This document shows, piece by piece, positions 1 to 8,474 of a stretch of 17,272 bases of DNA. The notes beneath the pieces were generated by a model. That model worked only from the letters and a program-made list of their open reading frames with translations. It made no database searches and had not been told where the DNA came from. Source of the DNA: JANPCX01 sp046094425. GTDB lineage: Bacteria > Pseudomonadota > Gammaproteobacteria > Burkholderiales > Burkholderiaceae_C. Position numbers and translations under genes: made by a program. The DNA lies in assembly GCA_046094425.1 (NCBI GenBank), contig JBJTHI010000300.1, forward strand, positions 1-17,272, read 5' to 3'. Numbering within the stretch: the stretch's first letter is position 1; every line of letters starts with the position of its first letter.

Positions 1-145
1 CAAAGAGATGGTCATGCCTGGCGACAACGTCAGCATCACCGTCAAGCTGATCAACCCAATTGCGATGGAAGAAGGCCTGCGCTTTGCCATTCGTGAGGGC
101 GGCCGCACCGTGGGTGCGGGGGTTGTGGCCAAGATCATTGAGTAA
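1..145 (+). CDS. tuf: Elongation factor Tu, C-terminal end (partial)
   Basis: The first 145 bases hold the last 47 codons and TAA stop of an EF-Tu gene; the rest lies upstream of the window. The visible protein belongs to beta-barrel domain 3, with the conserved stretch MVMPGDNV, then LINPIAMEEGLRFAIREGG and a GRTVGAGVVAKIIE ending. EF-Tu is the GTPase that carries aminoacyl-tRNA to the ribosomal A site, and domain 3 contacts the tRNA T-stem. A second tuf copy begins at 17132 in the same orientation, so the window is bounded by the two copies. This first copy sits upstream of tRNA-Trp, secE and nusG, matching the usual tufB position in proteobacteria. The identification is certain; the copy name (tufA or tufB) is only a positional guess. 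Confidence 0.97.
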   Translation, partial: KEMVMPGDNVSITVKLINPIAMEEGLRFAIREGGRTVGAGVVAKIIE

Positions 146-201
146 TTTTTGAGTTGATTTCTGTAGCCCATCTGGGTGGCAGGAATTGTTTGATCAGACC
201 C

Positions 202-232
202 AAGCGCTGGCTCTCAAAAGGAGTTGGCGCTT
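202..232 (+). terminator. Hairpin between tuf and tRNA-Trp, possible weak terminator or processing stem
   Basis: Bases 202-214 can pair with 220-232 around a five-base loop (CAAAA at 215-219), giving a stem of about 13 pairs including several G-U wobbles. Only TTT follows, so it is a poor match to a rho-independent terminator. It may instead be a partial terminator after tuf, or a stem guiding 5' processing of the tRNA transcript. No credible promoter was found between it and the tRNA. Confidence 0.35.
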
Positions 233-264
233 TGAAGTCTCAGAGTTTGAAGGTTTGAATCGTT

Positions 265-340
265 AGGGGCGTAGCTCAATTGGCAGAGCGCTGGTCTCCA
301 AAACCAGAGGTTGGGGGTTCGATGCCCTCCGCCCCTGCCA
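265..340 (+). tRNA. tRNA-Trp (anticodon CCA)
   Basis: This 76-base tRNA has an encoded CCA tail. The acceptor arm AGGGGCG (265-271) pairs with CGCCCCT (330-336), G337 is the discriminator and CCA occupies 338-340. The anticodon stem CTGGT (291-295) pairs with ACCAG (303-307) around the loop CTCCAAA, placing the anticodon CCA at 298-300, which reads UGG (Trp). The T-loop TTCGATG is at 318-324. The sequence closely resembles the E. coli tRNA-Trp gene. It lies between tuf and secE, as expected for betaproteobacteria, and ends 36 bases before secE, so co-transcription is likely. Confidence 0.97.
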
Positions 341-356
341 GACCCGCCGGGTTTGG
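338..356 (+). other. Hairpin overlapping the tRNA-Trp 3' CCA end
   Basis: CCAGACCC (338-345) can pair with GGGTTTGG (349-356) around a three-base loop, including one G-U pair. The stem takes in the encoded CCA of tRNA-Trp and sits just upstream of secE. It could mark the 3' processing site that separates the tRNA from the secE-nusG mRNA. Function is inferred from position only. Confidence 0.3.
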
Positions 357-376
357 TGGCTTGAATTAAAGAACAC

Positions 377-760
377 ATGTCTAACACGTCTGTAGAAACC
401 GTTTCCACGGGAGCCGATAAGGCGAAGTTGCTGGCCAGCGTGTTGCTGGCGGTTGCTGCCGTGGCTGCGTTTTATGTCTTGGGTAAACAAGACCTGTGGC
501 TGCGTGTGCTGACCTTGCTTGGTTTGCTCGTGGTGGCGGGAGCGGTGTTTTTCATTTCCGAGCCCGGCAAACAACTCATTGCTTACGGCCGAGACTCAGT
601 GCGCGAAGTGCGCAAGGTGGTTTGGCCCACACGCAAAGAGGCCGGGCAAATGACGCTTTACGTCTTTGCTTTTGTGGTGGTGATGGCTTTGTTTTTGTGG
701 GTGACGGACAAAACCGTGGAATGGGTGCTTTACGACCTGGTATTGGGTTGGAAGCGCTAA
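377..760 (+). CDS. secE: Preprotein translocase subunit SecE
   Basis: This 127-residue protein has the same length as E. coli SecE. SecE is the essential clamp of the SecYEG channel in the cytoplasmic membrane; it braces SecY during export and membrane insertion. Three hydrophobic segments are visible, at about residues 18-36, 42-60 and 92-110. Between the second and third lies the conserved amphipathic stretch EVRKVVWPTRKE (77-88), the signature of the family and the part that contacts SecY. The three-segment form is typical of gammaproteobacteria and betaproteobacteria, whereas many other bacteria have one. No strong ribosome binding site precedes the ATG. The gene sits between tRNA-Trp and nusG, the conserved context, with 22 bases to the preferred nusG start. 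Confidence 0.97.
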   Translation: MSNTSVETVSTGADKAKLLASVLLAVAAVAAFYVLGKQDLWLRVLTLLGLLVVAGAVFFISEPGKQLIAYGRDSVREVRKVVWPTRKEAGQMTLYVFAFVVVMALFLWVTDKTVEWVLYDLVLGWKR

Positions 761-782
761 CTTCCGCATGAGAGACCAAGAC

Positions 783-1382
783 ATGAGCGATCAAAATCTG
801 TTGCCCCCAGCCGCACAAGGCGCAGCCCCTGCGTCCTTGGCGCCCGCCACGAACAAACGTTGGTATGTGGTGCATGCCTACTCGGGCATGGAAAAAGCGG
901 TGGAGCGCAATTTGCGTGAGCGCATTGAGCGCTCGGGCATGCAAGACAAATTTGGCCGCATCTTGGTGCCCATGGAAGAAGTGGTGGAGCTCAAGAACGG
1001 CAAAAAGTCTGTGACCGAGAGACGCTTCTTTCCCGGTTACGTGCTGGTTGAGATGGAAATGGCCGACGACTCTTGGCATTTGGTGAAACACACCAACAAG
1101 GTCACGGGTTTTGTAGGTGGCGCGAAGAACCGCCCCGCGCCCATCTCTGAAGCCGAAGTGATGAAGATCGTCAGCCAAATGCAAGAGGGTGTTGAGAAGC
1201 CCCGGCCCAAGGTGGAGTGGTCGGTGGGAGAGTTGGTGCGCGTCAAAGAGGGGCCGTTTACCGATTTCAATGGCGCGGTGGAAGACGTGAACTACGACAA
1301 ATCCAAAGTCCGCGTCTCGGTCACGATTTTTGGTCGTGCGACGCCGGTGGAGCTGGACTTCGGGCAAGTAGAGAAAGTTTGA
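783..1382 (+). CDS. nusG: Transcription termination/antitermination factor NusG
   Basis: NusG binds the clamp helices of RNA polymerase, suppresses pausing, and links the polymerase to Rho or to the ribosome. The protein is 199 residues from the chosen ATG. It has a low-complexity Ala/Pro N-terminal tail (residues 5-23), then the NGN domain starting at KRWYVVHAYSGMEK and including the RRFFPGYVLVEME core. A C-terminal KOW domain follows (GELVRVKEGPFTDFNG to the end). The ATG at 783 is preferred because it has a purine-rich GAGAGA (770-775) at good spacing. An in-frame ATG at 768 would add five residues, with a GGAAG lying farther upstream. The N-terminal tail is poorly conserved in the family and cannot decide it. 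The stop codon lies inside a long palindrome (1372-1404). Confidence 0.95.
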   Translation: MSDQNLLPPAAQGAAPASLAPATNKRWYVVHAYSGMEKAVERNLRERIERSGMQDKFGRILVPMEEVVELKNGKKSVTERRFFPGYVLVEMEMADDSWHLVKHTNKVTGFVGGAKNRPAPISEAEVMKIVSQMQEGVEKPRPKVEWSVGELVRVKEGPFTDFNGAVEDVNYDKSKVRVSVTIFGRATPVELDFGQVEKV

Positions 1383-1404
1383 CAACGTCGTTGTCAAACT
1401 TTCT
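1372..1404 (+). other. Perfect 15-bp hairpin across the nusG stop codon
   Basis: AGAAAGTTTGACAAC (1372-1386) is followed by GTC and then its exact reverse complement (1390-1404). The last codons and TGA of nusG form the left arm. There is no U-tract after it, so it is not a canonical intrinsic terminator. Immediately downstream a second small GC stem (1411-1415 with 1419-1423) and a third (AAGAGC 1440-1445 with GCTCTT 1454-1459) can form. Likely roles are mRNA stabilisation, RNase III processing or Rho-independent pausing between nusG and rplK. The structure is plain in the sequence; the role is inferred. Confidence 0.6.
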
Positions 1405-1605
1405 GTCAGGGGCCCACAGGGCCTGCAGGCAAAAGGTTTAAGAGCCGGTGCGTGCTCTTGCAGGTGTCAAAGTCTGCAAACAACGCACCCGTTGCCGCTG
1501 ATGACGAGACATTGGCAAGAGGAGCCCCAGTAACCAATCTGAGGCGTTTGAACTCAAGGGATACAAAGCGCGCGAGCGTGGCGTGGTCTCGATAGGAAGT
1601 GAAAC
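1405..1605 (+). promoter_or_regulatory. rplK-rplA leader, candidate site of L1 autoregulation
   Basis: This is about 200 bases without a gene between nusG and rplK. Besides the two small stems just after nusG, it holds a purine-rich stretch and ends with the ribosome binding site AGGAA (1594-1598), seven bases before the rplK ATG. In E. coli and many other bacteria, free L1 binds the mRNA just ahead of rplK and represses both rplK and rplA. This leader is in the right place, but the L1-binding motif was not identified with certainty. No convincing -35/-10 pair was found, so a promoter here is neither shown nor excluded. Confidence 0.35.
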
Positions 1606-2037
1606 ATGGCAAAGAAAATCGTCGGCTTTATCAAGCTGCAAGTACCGGCCGGTAAGGCCAACCCCTCGCCCCCGATTGGCCCCGCCCTGGGTCAGCGCGG
1701 CCTCAATATCATGGAGTTCTGCAAGGCATTCAATGCCCAGACCCAAGGTGTTGAGCCTGGCCTGATGCTGCCCGTGGTGATTACGGCCTTCGCGGACAAA
1801 TCCTTCACCTTCATTCTGAAGACGCCTCCAGCCACCGTGCTGATCAAGAAGGCCATCAAGTTGGACAAAGGTTCGCCCCGTGCCAACTCGCAAAAGGTGG
1901 GCAAACTCACCCGCGCCCAGATCGAAGAAATTGCCAACATCAAGTTGAAAGACCTGACTGCGGCCAACCTGGACGCAGCGGTTCGCACCATTGCAGGTTC
2001 TGCCCGTTCCATGGGCGTGACGGTGGAAGGAGTCTGA
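1606..2037 (+). CDS. rplK: 50S ribosomal protein L11
   Basis: L11 is 143 residues long, close to the 142 of E. coli. It binds 23S rRNA helices 43-44 at the GTPase-associated centre, where it helps EF-G and EF-Tu function and is needed for RelA activation. The N-terminal domain shows KLQVPAGKANPSPPIGPALGQRGLNI with the conserved proline-rich lid. The C-terminal rRNA-binding domain ends with the typical stretch ARSMGVTVEGV. Start ATG at 1606 has AGGAA seven bases upstream and matches the family's N-terminus (MAKKIVGFIKLQ). The stop is one base before the rplA start, so the two are translationally linked. Confidence 0.98.
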   Translation: MAKKIVGFIKLQVPAGKANPSPPIGPALGQRGLNIMEFCKAFNAQTQGVEPGLMLPVVITAFADKSFTFILKTPPATVLIKKAIKLDKGSPRANSQKVGKLTRAQIEEIANIKLKDLTAANLDAAVRTIAGSARSMGVTVEGV

Positions 2038-2038
2038 C

Positions 2039-2758
2039 ATGGCTGACGTGAAGAAAAAACTCACCAAAAAACAAAAGGCGCTGGTCGGCAAGGTCGATAG
2101 CTTGAAGCTCTACCCCATTGACAACGCCCTGAGCATCGTCAAAGAGTGCGCCACCGCCAAGTTCGATGAATCCATCGACGTGGCTGTGCAACTGGGTATT
2201 GATGCGAAGAAGTCCGACCAAGTCGTGCGCGGCGCTGTCGTGTTGCCCAATGGCACCGGCAAAACCAAACGTGTGGCGGTGTTCGCCCAAGGTGCCAAGG
2301 CCGAAGAAGCCAAGGCGGCGGGTGCCGACATCGTGGGCATGGAAGACCTGGCCGAACAAATCAAGGCCGGCAACATGAACTTCGACGTGGTGATTGCGTC
2401 GCCCGACACCATGCGCATCGTCGGTACTTTGGGTCAAGTGTTGGGTCCGCGGGGCCTGATGCCTAACCCCAAGGTGGGCACAGTGACGCCAGATGTGGCT
2501 CAAGCGGTGCGCAACGCCAAAGCGGGTCAGGTGCAGTTCCGTGTGGACAAAGCCGGGATTGTGCATTCGACCATTGGCCGCCGTTCGTTTGATTCGGACA
2601 AGCTGGTGGGCAATTTGCGCGCCTTGATTGAAGCCTTGAACAAAGCCAAACCCGCGTCCAGCAAAGGTGTGTACCTGCGCAAAGTCGCAGTGTCGTCCAC
2701 CATGGGCGTGGGTGCCCGTGTGGATGTGGCGTCGATCAACGCGCAAGCACAGAGTTAA
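2039..2758 (+). CDS. rplA: 50S ribosomal protein L1
   Basis: L1 is 239 residues (E. coli 234). It forms the mobile L1 stalk that gates the E site and releases deacylated tRNA, and it is also the translational repressor of the rplK-rplA mRNA. Recognisable blocks are VRGAVVLPNGTGKTKRVAVF (about residues 63-82), the VLGPRGLMPNPKVGTV motif (residues 133-148) and VYLRKVAVSSTMG near the end. The start ATG lies one base after rplK stops, with AAGGAG (2027-2032) inside the rplK tail at six-base spacing. A long structured spacer follows before rplJ, so L11/L1 and L10/L12 form separate regulatory units on what may be one transcript. Confidence 0.98.
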   Translation: MADVKKKLTKKQKALVGKVDSLKLYPIDNALSIVKECATAKFDESIDVAVQLGIDAKKSDQVVRGAVVLPNGTGKTKRVAVFAQGAKAEEAKAAGADIVGMEDLAEQIKAGNMNFDVVIASPDTMRIVGTLGQVLGPRGLMPNPKVGTVTPDVAQAVRNAKAGQVQFRVDKAGIVHSTIGRRSFDSDKLVGNLRALIEALNKAKPASSKGVYLRKVAVSSTMGVGARVDVASINAQAQS

Positions 2759-2766
2759 AAAATACA

Positions 2767-2793
2767 GGGCTGGCGTGTGTCTGACGCCAGTCC
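2767..2793 (+). other. Hairpin directly after rplA
   Basis: GGGCTGGCGT (2767-2776) pairs with ACGCCAGTCC (2784-2793), ten pairs with one G-U wobble around the loop GTGTCTG. It starts nine bases after the rplA stop codon and is not followed by a U-tract. It is best read as a processing or stabilising stem at the 3' end of the rplKA unit, upstream of the L10 leader. A weak terminator is the alternative. Confidence 0.5.
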
Positions 2794-3011
2794 GAAGCGT
2801 TTGGTGGACTGAGGGCGAAATCTCTCAGGTCATCCAAGACCGCAGGTGTGACCGACAGGTCGCTTAATCGAGAGCCAGGCGCAAGCCGAACTCGAAGCCC
2901 GCGCAGATGGCGATCCCACTGACCAAGGAATTGAATTTCCTGAATGCAGAGGTCGCTGATTCGTGGTGTGTTCAGAGATCCTGGTGATCAAAGAACACGT
3001 GATGTGAGGAG
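2794..3011 (+). promoter_or_regulatory. L10-type leader of rplJ-rplL mRNA
   Basis: This gene-free leader of about 220 bases is highly foldable. CTCTC (2822-2826) can close with GAGAG (2870-2874) around internal elements GGTC/GACC (2828-2831 with 2838-2841) and GACC/GGTC (2850-2853 with 2858-2861), giving a branched domain. Farther on, AGGAA/TTCCT (2926-2930 with 2937-2941) forms a small stem. In proteobacteria the rplJ leader binds the L10-(L7/L12) complex, mimicking its 23S rRNA site, and shuts off translation of rplJL. Position and branching fit this family, but the exact kink-turn motif was not verified by eye. The segment ends in the ribosome binding site GAGGAG (3006-3011). Confidence 0.55.
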
Positions 3012-3017
3012 TAGACC

Positions 3018-3527
3018 TTGAGTCTCAATCGCAACGAGAAAGCAGCCGTGGTGACGGATGTGGCAGCCCAAGTGGCTCGCTCGCAAACGCTCGCGCTGGC
3101 CGAATACCGTGGCCTCACAGTGGCTCATTTGGACGCACTGCGTAAGCAGGCGCGCGACAAAGGCGTGTACCTTCATGTATTGAAGAACACCCTGGCTCGC
3201 CGCGCTGTGGCTGGCACGCCGTTTGAAGTGGCCGCTGAGAGCATGGTCGGCCCGCTGATCTACGGTTTTTCAGAAGACGCTATTGCTGCGGCCAAAGTCA
3301 TCGCTGACTTTGCCAAAGGCAATGACAAGTTGATCGTCAAAGGTGGAGCCTTCGGTGGCAAAGCATTGAATGCCGATGGTGTGAAAGCCCTGGCTTCTGT
3401 GCCAAGCAAAGAAGTGCTGCTCACCCAAGTGGCTGGTTTGTTGCAGTCGCCTATCGCCCGCTTCGCGCGCGTGCTCGGTGCTGTAGCTGCTGCCAAGGGT
3501 GGCTCGGCCGAAGCGGCCGCAGCTTAA
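3018..3527 (+). CDS. rplJ: 50S ribosomal protein L10 (TTG start)
   Basis: L10 is 169 residues. It anchors the L7/L12 dimers to 23S rRNA at the base of the ribosomal stalk and, with them, represses its own mRNA. The N-terminal rRNA-binding domain reads MSLNRNEKAAVVTDV, then AEYRGLTVAHLDALRKQARDKG and VLKNTLARRAV. The C-terminal helix that recruits L12 ends in an Ala-rich tail. The start is TTG at 3018, supported by GAGGAG six bases upstream and by the family N-terminus MSLNR; no ATG fits. A rare start may help keep initiation weak and controllable, although L10 is needed at one copy per four or more L12. rplL follows after 70 bases. Confidence 0.96.
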   Translation: MSLNRNEKAAVVTDVAAQVARSQTLALAEYRGLTVAHLDALRKQARDKGVYLHVLKNTLARRAVAGTPFEVAAESMVGPLIYGFSEDAIAAAKVIADFAKGNDKLIVKGGAFGGKALNADGVKALASVPSKEVLLTQVAGLLQSPIARFARVLGAVAAAKGGSAEAAAA

Positions 3528-3597
3528 ATTGCAAACGCAGCAACGGCTTCATCAAGCGTTTCAAACTATTTAATCTCTGTATTGAAGGAATATTCAA

Positions 3598-3978
3598 ATG
3601 GCATTCGATAAAGACGCATTTTTGTCTTCCCTGGACTCCATGTCCGTGCTCGAACTCAACGACCTGGTCAAGGCCATCGAAGAGAAATTCGGCGTGTCGG
3701 CAGCCGCCGTGGCTGCACCTTCCGCTGGTGGCGGTGGTGGCGGTGCAGCCGCTGCTGCTGAAGAGAAAACCGAGTTCAACGTGATGTTGGTTGAAGCCGG
3801 TGCCAACAAGGTGTCGGTCATTAAAGCCGTGCGCGAACTCACCGGTTTGGGCCTGAAGGAAGCCAAGGACTTGGTGGACGGCGCTCCCAAGGCTGTCAAA
3901 GAAGGCGTGGCCAAGGCTGACGCCGAAGCTGCTGTCAAGAAATTGGTCGAGGCTGGTGCCAAGGCCGAGCTCAAGTAA
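3598..3978 (+). CDS. rplL: 50S ribosomal protein L7/L12
   Basis: This is the multicopy stalk protein of the large subunit that recruits and stimulates translational GTPases. The 126-residue product has the N-terminal dimerisation domain (residues 1-35, SVLELNDLVKAIEEKFGV) and an Ala/Gly-rich hinge (about 36-58, including six glycines in a row). The globular C-terminal domain follows (EKTEFNVMLVEAGANKVSVIK, then GLGLKEAKDLVDGAPKAVKE). ATG at 3598 is preceded by AAGGAA (3585-3590) at seven-base spacing, a stronger signal than that of rplJ, which fits the excess of L12 over L10. The gene is followed by a terminator-like stem that would reduce read-through into rpoBC. Confidence 0.98.
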   Translation: MAFDKDAFLSSLDSMSVLELNDLVKAIEEKFGVSAAAVAAPSAGGGGGGAAAAAEEKTEFNVMLVEAGANKVSVIKAVRELTGLGLKEAKDLVDGAPKAVKEGVAKADAEAAVKKLVEAGAKAELK

Positions 3979-3995
3979 TCCTTGTTTTCAGCAGG

Positions 3996-4026
3996 GGCTG
4001 GGTGCTTTTGGGGCACCCAGCCTTTT
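3996..4026 (+). terminator. Rho-independent terminator/attenuator after rplL
   Basis: GGCTGGGTGC (3996-4005) pairs perfectly with GCACCCAGCC (4013-4022) around the loop TTTTGGG, followed by TTTT (4023-4026). In E. coli a partial terminator in the rplL-rpoB spacer lowers polymerase subunit synthesis relative to ribosomal proteins. This stem is in the equivalent place and should act the same way, since no clear rpoB promoter is visible downstream and rpoBC must depend at least partly on read-through. Confidence 0.85.
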
Positions 4027-4035
4027 GTACTTTGT

Positions 4036-4302
4036 TCGAGGCTTGTTTTTTTGCCTCGATGTCAGGTGAGACCCACTTGAAAAACCCGCTTCGCTACAGG
4101 CGAGGGGCTTTCTCAAGTGAGTTTTGAAGCTCTCTGAACCGACTGCAGAGAGCGAGTTTGGTCGGACTGTGGTGCAAGGCCACGGTTGTCCGCCAGCGAT
4201 TGGTAGTGGCCAATCACCAAACTTGAGAAGCCCGTGCCTCGGCGTTGTCCGAGGTACTCAGGCAGACAGTTGCCGATGAATGCGCCCCCTAGGCCAGAGG
4301 GC
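4036..4302 (+). other. Hairpin-rich rplL-rpoB spacer
   Basis: The 351 bases between rplL and rpoB hold no gene. Beyond the terminator stem a chain of hairpins can form: TCGAGGC/GCCTCGA (4036-4042 with 4053-4059, T-rich loop); a long imperfect stem at 4074-4119; GCTCTCTG/CAGAGAGC (4129-4136 with 4146-4153); GTGG/CCAC (4169-4172 with 4180-4183); GATTGG/CCAATC (4198-4203 with 4210-4215); a nine-pair stem at 4234-4242 with 4249-4257; and a weaker one at 4282-4302 just ahead of the rpoB ribosome binding site. CCGAC (4139-4143) could alternatively pair with GTCGG (4161-4165). Read-through control and RNase III processing are the likely jobs, by analogy with E. coli. Confidence 0.55.
4074..4119 (+). 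other. Long imperfect stem, candidate RNase III processing site
   Basis: CACTTGA (4074-4080) pairs with TCAAGTG (4113-4119). Inside, AAA/TTT, CC/GG and CTTCGC/GCGAGG continue the helix with small mismatches to the loop TACAG (4095-4099). A stem of roughly twenty pairs with internal mismatches is the kind of substrate RNase III cuts, and the E. coli rplL-rpoB spacer has such a site. The structure is seen; the cleavage is inferred. Confidence 0.45.
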
Positions 4303-4329
4303 AATTTCTGAGATGGAGTGAAAAACCAG

Positions 4330-6981
4330 ATGGCACAGCAGCACGCAAATCCCTACAGCTACACCGAACGCAAACGCATTCGCAAAAGCTTCGGTAAACG
4401 CGAGAGCGTTCTTAACGTTCCCTATTTGTTAACGATGCAGAAGGAGTCTTACGTCGCCTTCTTGCAAAAAGACGTTCCACCGCAAAAACGCAAAACTGAA
4501 GGGCTGCAAGCTGCCTTCGTGTCCGCTTTCCCCATCGTCTCGCACAACGGCTTTGTGGAGATGAAGTTCATTGAATACAACATGGCCAAACCGGCGTTTG
4601 ATACACGGGAATGCCAGGTGCGCGGCCTGACCTATGCGTCTGCTGTGCGTGCCAAGTTGCAAATGATCATTTACGACCGAGAAAGCCCCCAGGCCAAAAC
4701 GGTCAAAGAAATCAAAGAGCAAGAGGTTTACATGGGCGAAGTGCCGCTCATGACCGACTATGGCTCTTTCATCGTCAACGGTACTGAGCGTGTCATCGTG
4801 TCGCAGTTGCATCGCTCGCCTGGCGTGTTTTTTGAGCACGACAAAGGCAAAACCCACTCCAGCGGCAAGCTCTTGTTCTCGGCCCGCATCATTCCTTACC
4901 GTGGTTCCTGGCTGGACTTCGAGTTCGATGCGAAAGACATTCTGTACTTCCGTGTGGATCGCCGCCGCAAAATGCCGGTGACGATTTTGCTCAAGGCCAT
5001 TGGCCTGAACCCGGAAACCATCCTCGCGCACTTCTTTGTGTTCGATACCTTCCGTTTGATGGACTCCGGTGCACAACTGGAGTTCGTGGCCGACCGCTTG
5101 CGTGGTGAAGTGGCGCGTTTTGACATCACCGACAAAAACGGCAACGTGGTGGTGGAAAAAGACAAACGCATCACGGCACGCCATACCCGTGCACTGGAGC
5201 AGTCTGAGACCCAGTTCATCTCCGTGCCCGAAGACTTCCTCACAGGCCGCGTGCTGGCGCGCAACATTGTCGATGCCGACACGGGTGAGATCATTGCCAA
5301 GGCCAACGACGAGTTGACTGAAACCCTGCTGAAGAAGTTGCGCACCGCCGGTGTGAAGGAGCTGCAAGCGCTCTACACCAACGAGTTGGACGAAGGGGCC
5401 TACATTTCGCAAACCCTGGCTGCCGACGAAACCGCCGACCAATTGGCCGCCCGTGTCGCCATCTATCGCATGATGCGCCCCGGCGAGCCGCCCACCGAAG
5501 ACGCCGTGGAAGCCTTGTTCAACCGCTTGTTCTACAGCGCCGACACCTACGATTTGTCGCGCGTGGGCCGCATGAAGTTCAACGCCCGGGTGGGCCGCGA
5601 CATCCCTGAAGGCCCCATGACCTTGTCCAACGAGGACATCCTCGACGTGGTCAAGATCTTGGTTGAATTGCGCAACGGCCGCGGTGAAGTGGACGACATC
5701 GACCACCTGGGCAACCGCCGCGTGCGCTGCGTCGGTGAATTGGCCGAAAACCAATACCGCTCTGGCTTGGCACGTATCGAAAAGGCTGTGAAGGAGCGTT
5801 TGGGTCAAGCAGAAACCGAAGCCCTGATGCCCCACGACCTCATCAACTCCAAGCCCATCTCGGCGGCGTTGAAAGAGTTTTTCGGTGCGTCGCAGTTGTC
5901 CCAGTTCATGGACCAAACCAACCCACTGTCCGAGATCACGCACAAACGCCGCGTCTCTGCCTTGGGCCCAGGCGGTTTGACCCGTGAGCGCGCTGGTTTT
6001 GAAGTGCGTGACGTACACCCCACCCACTATGGCCGTGTGTGCCCGATTGAAACGCCTGAAGGCCCGAACATTGGCCTGATCAACTCGCTGGCGTTGTATG
6101 CGCAACTGAACGAGTACGGTTTCTTGGAAACACCTTACCGCCGCGTGGTCGATGGCAAGGTGACAACCGACATCGACTACCTGTCGGCCATTGAAGAAGG
6201 CAAATACGTCATTGCCCAGGCCAGCGCCACGCTCGATAAAGAAGGCCGTTTGATCGACGAGCTGGTGAGCGCCCGTGACAACGGTGAATCAGTGCTGACT
6301 TCGGCAGAACGTATTCAGTACATGGACGTGGCCCCCACCCAGATCGTGTCGGTGGCCGCTTCGCTCGTGCCTTTCTTGGAGCACGACGACGCCAACCGTG
6401 CCTTGATGGGTGCCAACATGCAGCGCCAAGCTGTGCCCACCTTGCGCCCTGAAAAAGCCTTGGTCGGTACCGGTGTGGAGCGTGTGGCCGCTAAAGACTC
6501 GGGCACCGTCGTAGCCGCCAAACGCGGTGGTGTGGTGGACTATGTGGACACCAACCGCATCGTGATCCGCGTCAACGACAAAGAAACCGTGGCCGGTGAA
6601 GTGGGTGTGGATATCTACAACCTCATCAAATACCAGCGTTCCAACCAGAACACCAATATTCACCAGCGCCCCATCGTCAAACGCGGCGACAAGGTGCAGG
6701 CCGAAGACATCATTGCCGACGGCGCATCGACCGACATTGGCGAGTTGGCTCTGGGTCAAAACATGCTGGTGGCCTTCATGCCTTGGAACGGCTATAACTT
6801 TGAAGACTCCATCCTCATCAGCGAACGTGTGATTTCTGATGACCGCTACACCTCGATCCACATCGAGGAGTTGGTGGTCATGGCGCGCAGCAGTTTTTCT
6901 TCTGGCGTCAGCGTGGTTTCACCTTTGGGCGTGACCTTGCCGCACAGCGTGTCGCCAGGGCCGACTTCTGCACCCACGTAG
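4330..6981 (+). pseudogene. rpoB: RNA polymerase beta subunit, N-terminal part; frame broken by an internal inversion
   Basis: Beta forms one pincer of the core RNA polymerase. Residues 1-853 are authentic and colinear with the family: the N-terminal TERKRIRKSFG region, protrusion and lobe (GTERVIVSQLHRSPGVFF), then the rifampicin pocket FGASQLSQFMDQTNPL from residue 518 and THKRRVSALGPGG. All key rifampicin residues are wild type (D528, H538 and S543, equal to E. coli D516, H526 and S531). VAFMPWNGYNFEDS follows at about residues 820-833. After M851-A852-R853 the frame enters an inverted segment, reads 30 foreign residues and stops at TAG 6979-6981. The ATG at 4330 is chosen over GTG 4318 because it has GGAG (4315-4318) upstream and matches the family N-terminus; spacing is a little long at 11 bases. 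If the inversion is undone, the gene runs 4330-8457 (1375 residues). Confidence 0.93.
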
Positions 6982-6984
6982 ACG

Positions 6985-8457
<1,473 letters not shown>

Positions 8458-8474
8458 TTAAAGGACCCAAGAAC

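Noticed and set aside
232..260. Possible promoter TTGAAG-17-TTGAAT ahead of tRNA-Trp
   Set aside because: Both boxes match only 4 of 6, and the start would fall at or inside the tRNA 5' end, leaving no leader for RNase P.
4318..4329. GTG at 4318 as the rpoB start
   Set aside because: It overlaps the GGAG that serves the ATG at 4330, and the family N-terminus begins with MAQ; the GTG has no well-spaced ribosome binding site of its own.
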